Assembly: GCA_029202485.1 (NCBI GenBank)
Contig: CP119313.1
Location: 3,472,001 to 3,536,000, forward strand
Reading direction: 5' to 3'
Length of the DNA stretch: 64,000 nt
Origin: Candidatus Pedobacter colombiensis
GTDB lineage: Bacteria > Bacteroidota > Bacteroidia > Sphingobacteriales > Sphingobacteriaceae
A program made the translations under genes and the position numbers. This document shows positions 60,513 to 64,000 of the stretch, piece by piece. Numbering within the stretch: position 1 is the stretch's first letter; the number at the start of each line of letters is the position of its first letter. The notes under the pieces are model-generated. The model ran no database searches, had not been told where the DNA came from, and saw only the letters and a program-made list of their open reading frames with translations.

Positions 60513-61739
60513 ATGGGGAAAACTTTTTTTGAAGAATTAAATAGCGAGAATATAACCGGTGTTGCATACAAAAATGTTAGCCTAAAAAAAAGCGTAATCA
60601 GTTACTTTGCCAATATAGGTAATGCAACGATTGCAGATTTATGCAAAGAACTGAATCTAAGTGCTCCAAAAATTACCGCATTATTAGGTGATTTGATACA
60701 GGATGGCCTGATTAAAGATTATGGGAAAATAGATTCTACTGGAGGACGTAAACCTAATTTATATGGATTAGTACCCGAATCCGCTTTTTTTATAGGGGTA
60801 GACATTAAACAGAACCACATTAACATTGGCCTATCCGACCTACAGAAAAATCTAATCAAGGTTTCTGAAAAACTTCCTTACAAACTAGACAACAATAAGG
60901 AATCGCTCGAAGCATTGTGTAACCTGATCAATGATTTCATCAAAGAACTAAGTACACCAAGAGAAAAGATATTAGGTATAGGCATCAACTTATCTGGAAG
61001 GATCAACTACACTACCGGCTATAGCTACAGTTTCTTTTATTTCAATGAAGAACCATTAACCAAAATCCTTGAATCGAAAATAGGTATTCGTATTTTCCTG
61101 GAAAACGATTCCAAATCAATGGCCTACGGAGAATTCTCTGCAGGAGTAGTTAACGGAGAAAAAAATGTGCTATTCCTAAACCTCGATTATGGCATAGGGT
61201 TAGGTATTCTGATAAATGGACAACTTTACTACGGTAAATCAGGCTATTCAGGTGAATTTGGTCATATCCCATTGTTCAACAACGAAATCATCTGTCACTG
61301 TGGTAAAAAAGGCTGTTTAGAAACTGAGGCTTCGGGATGGGCGCTTACTCGCATGTTTAAAGAACGATTACAGGAAGGCTCTTCATCCATTTTAACCCAA
61401 AACAACCTAAGTCCTGAAGATTTAAAAATGGAAGACATCATCAGCGCGGCCAATCACGATGACGTGCTAGCCATAGAGCTGATTGCTAAAATAGGCGAAA
61501 ACCTTGGTCGTGGTATAGCTTTACTCATCAACTTATTTAATCCGGAACTGGTGATACTTGGAGGAAGTCTTGCAGCTACAGAAGAATACATCAGACTCCC
61601 TATAAAGAGTGCCATTAACAAATATTCGTTAAGCCTCGTTAATCAGGATACAATTTTAAAAATGTCTAAGCTAGGCGAGCGTGCGGGAATTATCGGAGCA
61701 TGTCTTTTGGTACGCAACCGATTACTATCCCTATCTTAA
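60513..61739 (+). CDS. ROK-family transcriptional regulator 2
   Basis: The 408-residue protein is a close paralogue of the regulator at 56825: long stretches agree, including GVAYKNV, GNATIADLCKELNLSAPKIT, GRINYTTGYSYSFFYFNEEPL and GHIPLFNNEIICHCGKKGCLE. It has the same winged helix, ROK domain and CHCGKKGCLE zinc site. A four-residue insertion (EDLK region near 306-312) distinguishes it. It may regulate the secreted esterase and unknown gene, which diverge from it, or act together with the first copy on the glycan operon. Confidence 0.9.
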   Translation: MGKTFFEELNSENITGVAYKNVSLKKSVISYFANIGNATIADLCKELNLSAPKITALLGDLIQDGLIKDYGKIDSTGGRKPNLYGLVPESAFFIGVDIKQNHINIGLSDLQKNLIKVSEKLPYKLDNNKESLEALCNLINDFIKELSTPREKILGIGINLSGRINYTTGYSYSFFYFNEEPLTKILESKIGIRIFLENDSKSMAYGEFSAGVVNGEKNVLFLNLDYGIGLGILINGQLYYGKSGYSGEFGHIPLFNNEIICHCGKKGCLETEASGWALTRMFKERLQEGSSSILTQNNLSPEDLKMEDIISAANHDDVLAIELIAKIGENLGRGIALLINLFNPELVILGGSLAATEEYIRLPIKSAINKYSLSLVNQDTILKMSKLGERAGIIGACLLVRNRLLSLS

Positions 61740-61799
61740 TAACTTTACTTTATCGGGGTAGTTGATCCTTAATTACCCCTCACTACTCCCATTTTACCC

Positions 61800-62111
61800 C
61801 TAGCTTAGTCTTGGTCGTTTCTTATCGCCAGGTTTATTTGTTTTCACATAAGCTTTAGGTGCTGGAGCAAGTTCTTCAGCGATTTTAATATTAAGCACCT
61901 GCCCTTTATAAGTTTCTCCATTTAATACCAAAACAGCTTTCTCTGCCTCTGCCTGATTAGCCATCTCCAAAAAAGCATAGCCTTTACACCTCTTGGTTAC
62001 TTTATCACGCACAACTTTTATCGTGCTTACCTGAGCATGGAGACTTATAAACATTACGAGATCTAATTCAGAAACGTCAGGCTTAAGTCCCCCAACAAAA
62101 ATTTTAACCAT
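61800..62111 (-). CDS. RNA-binding protein with one RRM domain
   Basis: The 103-residue protein is a single RRM followed by a basic tail (KTNKPGDKKRPRLS). RNP2 is KIFVGGLK (residues 3-10) and RNP1 is KGYAFLEM (about 43-50). Such short RRM proteins occur widely in Bacteroidota and cyanobacteria and are linked to cold response and RNA handling; in this organism the target is unknown. It is convergent with the second ROK gene; a weak hairpin (GGGGTA/TACCCC, 61755-61779) lies between. Confidence 0.93.
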   Translation of the reverse strand: MVKIFVGGLKPDVSELDLVMFISLHAQVSTIKVVRDKVTKRCKGYAFLEMANQAEAEKAVLVLNGETYKGQVLNIKIAEELAPAPKAYVKTNKPGDKKRPRLS

Positions 62112-62350
62112 GATAACTGAAATTTATGCCATAAAAGTAAAGATTATATCGCTACCGCACAATTTCAAAATGGTTGACAACAACTCTTCAAGCTCCATCA
62201 AAATATTGGCAATAGAGTCAACATCTTAGATCAAATCTCATAATATTAATTTTATAGAAATAAATAATACTTTTAGTTGTTTTAATTATATTTGAATTAA
62301 CAAAAACACATACTTAATTATTTTCCTGGAAAACATAACCACATAAAACC
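62112..62350. other. gap upstream of the ECF sigma transcription unit
   Basis: A+T-rich divergent gap. The only signal is TATATTTG at 62287-62294, a good -7 box for the sigma gene that would give a leader of about 100 bases. No well-placed TTG is present. Confidence 0.45.
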
Positions 62351-62413
62351 ATGAGCCAAATTAAAAATTTCAACTTTAACTTATCCATTAGAAAGGAGCT
62401 TGAAGTATGCTAG
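62351..62413 (+). CDS. 20-codon upstream ORF overlapping the sigma gene
   Basis: ATG at 62351 opens 20 codons (MSQIKNFNFNLSIRKELEVC) ending in TAG at 62411-62413, seven bases inside the sigma gene (ATG 62407). The sigma start has AAAGGAG about eight bases upstream, an unusually clear Shine-Dalgarno sequence in this genome. The peptide is too short to judge, but its overlap could couple its translation to that of the sigma factor. Confidence 0.35.
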   Translation: MSQIKNFNFNLSIRKELEVC

Positions 62414-62967
62414 ATTTCAACTACAAAATTCTATCTGATGCAAAATTAATTAAGCTATTGCAGGCATCAGATCATAACGCTTATACAGAAATATACAACA
62501 GGTATTTTCAGGTACTATTTGTCCAGGCTAGAAAAAAGCTAAAAGATGAAGATCTTGCAAAAGATATATTACAAGAAATTTTCGCCAAGATCTGGATAAA
62601 GAGGGAGACACACCTAATCCCAACAAACCTTACCGGATACTTATATACCTTAATGAAGAACCGCATATTAGATCTTTACCTCCATCAGCAGGTAGAAGCC
62701 AAATACATCCAATCATTAAAGGGACTTATGGCCACCGGCAGAGGAACCGGAACAGATGCGAGAGTTAGAGAAAAGGAATGTAGTGCACATATCAATAAGG
62801 AAATTGCAGCTCTACCGCCTAAAATGAGACAGATATTTGAGTTGAGCAGAAAAAAACAACTTACTTATAAGGAGATCGCAGCAAAACTAAACACCAATGA
62901 AAACAATGTTTCCAAACAAATTAACAACGGGCTTAAAGTATTAAGAAGAAAGCTCATAAGGTCATAA
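62407..62967 (+). CDS. ECF RNA polymerase sigma factor, FecI-like
   Basis: A 186-residue ECF sigma factor. Region 2 is about residues 20-90 (AYTEIYNRYFQVLFVQARKK and DLAKDILQEIFAKIWI), and region 4 about 125-180 (LPPKMRQIFELSRKKQLTYKEIAAKLN). In Bacteroidota such genes are normally followed by a FecR-type anti-sigma gene and a SusC/D pair. None follows here: the next gene is on the other strand. It may be controlled by a distant partner or by its own expression. Confidence 0.93.
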   Translation: MLDFNYKILSDAKLIKLLQASDHNAYTEIYNRYFQVLFVQARKKLKDEDLAKDILQEIFAKIWIKRETHLIPTNLTGYLYTLMKNRILDLYLHQQVEAKYIQSLKGLMATGRGTGTDARVREKECSAHINKEIAALPPKMRQIFELSRKKQLTYKEIAAKLNTNENNVSKQINNGLKVLRRKLIRS

Positions 62968-63040
62968 ATGTATTATTAAGAGTAAACTATCAATATAAGA
63001 CAATCTGGTATGATTAGCGCAATCATTGGACAAGTATTGA

Positions 63041-63090
63041 ATAAGGGTTGGTTAAGCAAGGGGGTATTCCAAGGCTTAACCAACCCTTAT
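63041..63090. repeat. 17-bp perfect inverted repeat after the sigma gene
   Basis: ATAAGGGTTGGTTAAGC (63041-63057) pairs with its exact complement (63074-63090), with a 16-base loop. Outward, CAAGTATTG... and ...CAATGCTTACTC continue with only transition mismatches, extending the stem to roughly 27 bp; GCTTAACCAA then recurs directly at about 63107. A strong RNA or DNA secondary structure is expected. Confidence 0.7.
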
Positions 63091-63120
63091 CCAATGCTTA
63101 CTCAACGCTTAACCAAATAC

Positions 63121-63158
63121 ATACTGTCCTACACCTTGTCCTATACTGTCCTATACTG
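63121..63158. repeat. degenerate tandem repeat of TACTGTCCTA
   Basis: TACTGTCCTA occurs about three times, with a related CACCTTGTCCTA between copies, and a final partial TACTG. It is located between the long inverted repeat and the terminator. Confidence 0.6.
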
Positions 63159-63192
63159 AAAAACCCTGCTTCAAATGAGTGAAGCAGGGTTT
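63156..63192 (-). terminator. terminator of the last minus-strand gene
   Basis: AAACCCTGCTTCA (63161-63173) pairs with TGAAGCAGGGTTT (63180-63192), loop AATGAG, 13 perfect pairs. On the minus strand five T follow. It lies 24 bases after the stop of the gene at 63216 and could also stop sigma transcripts. Confidence 0.8.
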
Positions 63193-63215
63193 ACAAAACT
63201 GTAAAGATTTTATGA

Positions 63216-63999
63216 TTAAGGATTTGCTAAAACAAATCCAGTATCTGTTTTAAAGAATTTCACAGGCACGTAAGTGTATTTTCCATTGTAGGAATAATAA
63301 GTGATGACATAAGGAATCTCCGGATTAGCAACTGCATTAGGAAACCTCAGGTTTAAAGTATAAATCAACATAGCCTGAATTTCTGCGGTTGTCCATTGCG
63401 TACCGTTTGTAGCACTAACATTAATACTTCTGTATTGAGCAGCATTTCCTCTGTTTGCTGCAGTACCAAAAGTATAAGTTACACCAGGCAGATTAAGGTT
63501 CGTATAATCAGTTGTAATCATAGTGTAATAAATGGTTGGATCCGGAATCCATTGTCCATTTTGTTTAAGGAAACCAAGTGTAGTGTTAGGCAACCAATTC
63601 ACCCCGTCGTATGTTAAAACATACACCCTTTGATAAGAAACGGTGGTAGATTGAAAAACCCTGTAGCTAATATTAATTTTATCACCAACTTTAGCTGTTA
63701 ACATTACTGTTGGATCAGCTTTTAAGAAAATATTAAAATAACCAGCCAAATTAGCCGCATCACCTGAAAGAAACATATTGTTTGTCCCTCTTCCAACAGA
63801 AGTATACTGCGCATTTGAAACCAAATAAATTTTTTGCCAACCAATTGACTGCAACAAATATGCTTCAGTAACCAGTGTCCCAGTGGTTACATTAGAAAGA
63901 AAGAATGTATAGGTCAAAATAACCAATTTATTAAGTGGCGTACTTGCCTGAGGGTACTTAGACTCTAAAAACTCTAAAACCTTTGCGGAGGTGAAATTT
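63216..63999 (-). CDS. protein of unknown function, C-terminal part
   Basis: The frame is open through the window's end, so the N terminus is missing. The visible 260 residues are rich in threonine, tyrosine and asparagine (ANLAGYFNIFLKADPTVML, YNGKYTYVPVKFFKTDTGFV) and look strand-rich, as in outer-surface or secreted proteins of Bacteroidota. No family is recognised. A TTG at 63926 could pass for a start codon but is internal: the frame upstream reads FTSAKVLEFLESKYPQAS. It probably belongs to another unit transcribed leftward into the window. Confidence 0.65.
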   Translation of the reverse strand, partial: NFTSAKVLEFLESKYPQASTPLNKLVILTYTFFLSNVTTGTLVTEAYLLQSIGWQKIYLVSNAQYTSVGRGTNNMFLSGDAANLAGYFNIFLKADPTVMLTAKVGDKINISYRVFQSTTVSYQRVYVLTYDGVNWLPNTTLGFLKQNGQWIPDPTIYYTMITTDYTNLNLPGVTYTFGTAANRGNAAQYRSINVSATNGTQWTTAEIQAMLIYTLNLRFPNAVANPEIPYVITYYSYNGKYTYVPVKFFKTDTGFVLANP

Positions 64000-64000
64000 T

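Noticed and set aside
61755..61779. Terminator between ROK 2 and the RRM gene
   Set aside because: The six-pair stem has a 13-base loop and no T-run, so it is too weak to call.
1..64000. CRISPR arrays, insertion sequences, prophage
   Set aside because: No regularly spaced direct repeats, transposase or integrase motifs, or phage structural proteins were seen. Short repeats such as the TACTGTCCTA series at 63121-63158 have no spacers.

Overview
The window is about 40% G+C chromosomal DNA from a member of the Bacteroidota, most likely family Sphingobacteriaceae and close to Pedobacter. Supporting signs are a SusC/SusD pair, Bacteroidetes-type promoters (TTG, 18-20 bases, TAnnTTTG) in front of many genes, almost no Shine-Dalgarno sequences, glutamine synthetase type III, one-piece PurL, an S46 dipeptidyl peptidase, DUF2339, DUF2807 and DUF5017 proteins, and a FecI-like sigma factor. 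The species is inferred by reading only. No insertion sequence, prophage, CRISPR array or rRNA was seen.

Layout. (1) 1-4.3 kb: start of a LacI-family regulator, diverging from lutABC (L-lactate oxidation), then an MFS permease. (2) 4.5-12.4 kb: an alginate-use locus with a YiaK-type dehydrogenase, a FadR-like GntR regulator overlapping a large palindromic operator, PL17 oligoalginate lyase, a secreted esterase, an ExuT-like hexuronate transporter, a DEH-reductase-type SDR and a PL7 alginate lyase. Extracellular PL7 would cut the polymer, PL17 would release unsaturated monouronate, the MFS protein would import it and the SDR would reduce the DEH ketoacid to KDG. The KDG kinase, the aldolase and a SusC/D pair are not in the window. 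(3) 12.4-34.4 kb: mostly housekeeping genes: a DctA-type symporter, a hybrid histidine kinase, a diheme cytochrome, a cold-shock protein, an AAA ATPase, tRNA-His, rnhA, trmN6-phosphoesterase-fbp, purL, a secreted beta-propeller glycosidase, DUF2807 and DUF2339 proteins, a 33-codon membrane ORF, glnN and purM.

(4) 34.4-39.2 kb: minus-strand secreted enzymes (SGNH hydrolase, VOC protein, S46 dipeptidyl peptidase, an unknown). (5) 39.3-56.7 kb: a run of twelve minus-strand genes forming a polysaccharide utilisation locus. In transcription order these are GH20 hexosaminidase, NAGPA-type phosphodiester glycosidase lipoprotein, secreted FAD protein, SusC, SusD, DUF5017 lipoprotein, NagX-like membrane protein, AmpG-like permease, two tandem SGNH hydrolases, DUF4434 protein and an N-acylglucosamine 2-epimerase family protein. 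GH20, NAGPA, NagX-like, epimerase and ROK regulators together point to a glycan containing N-acetylhexosamine, perhaps with sugar-1-phosphodiester links. This is inferred. (6) 56.8-61.7 kb: two closely similar ROK regulators bracket a secreted unknown and a secreted esterase. (7) 61.8-64 kb: an RRM protein, an ECF sigma factor preceded by a 20-codon upstream ORF, a long inverted repeat, and the C-terminal part of an unrecognised protein running off the end.

The most notable non-coding signals are the 35-bp composite palindrome on the gntR promoter, the purM promoter embedded in the glnN terminator with an almost leaderless start, a pair of related terminator elements with compensatory base changes, a tRNA-His with two U-U oppositions in its acceptor stem, and the long inverted repeat behind the ECF sigma gene.
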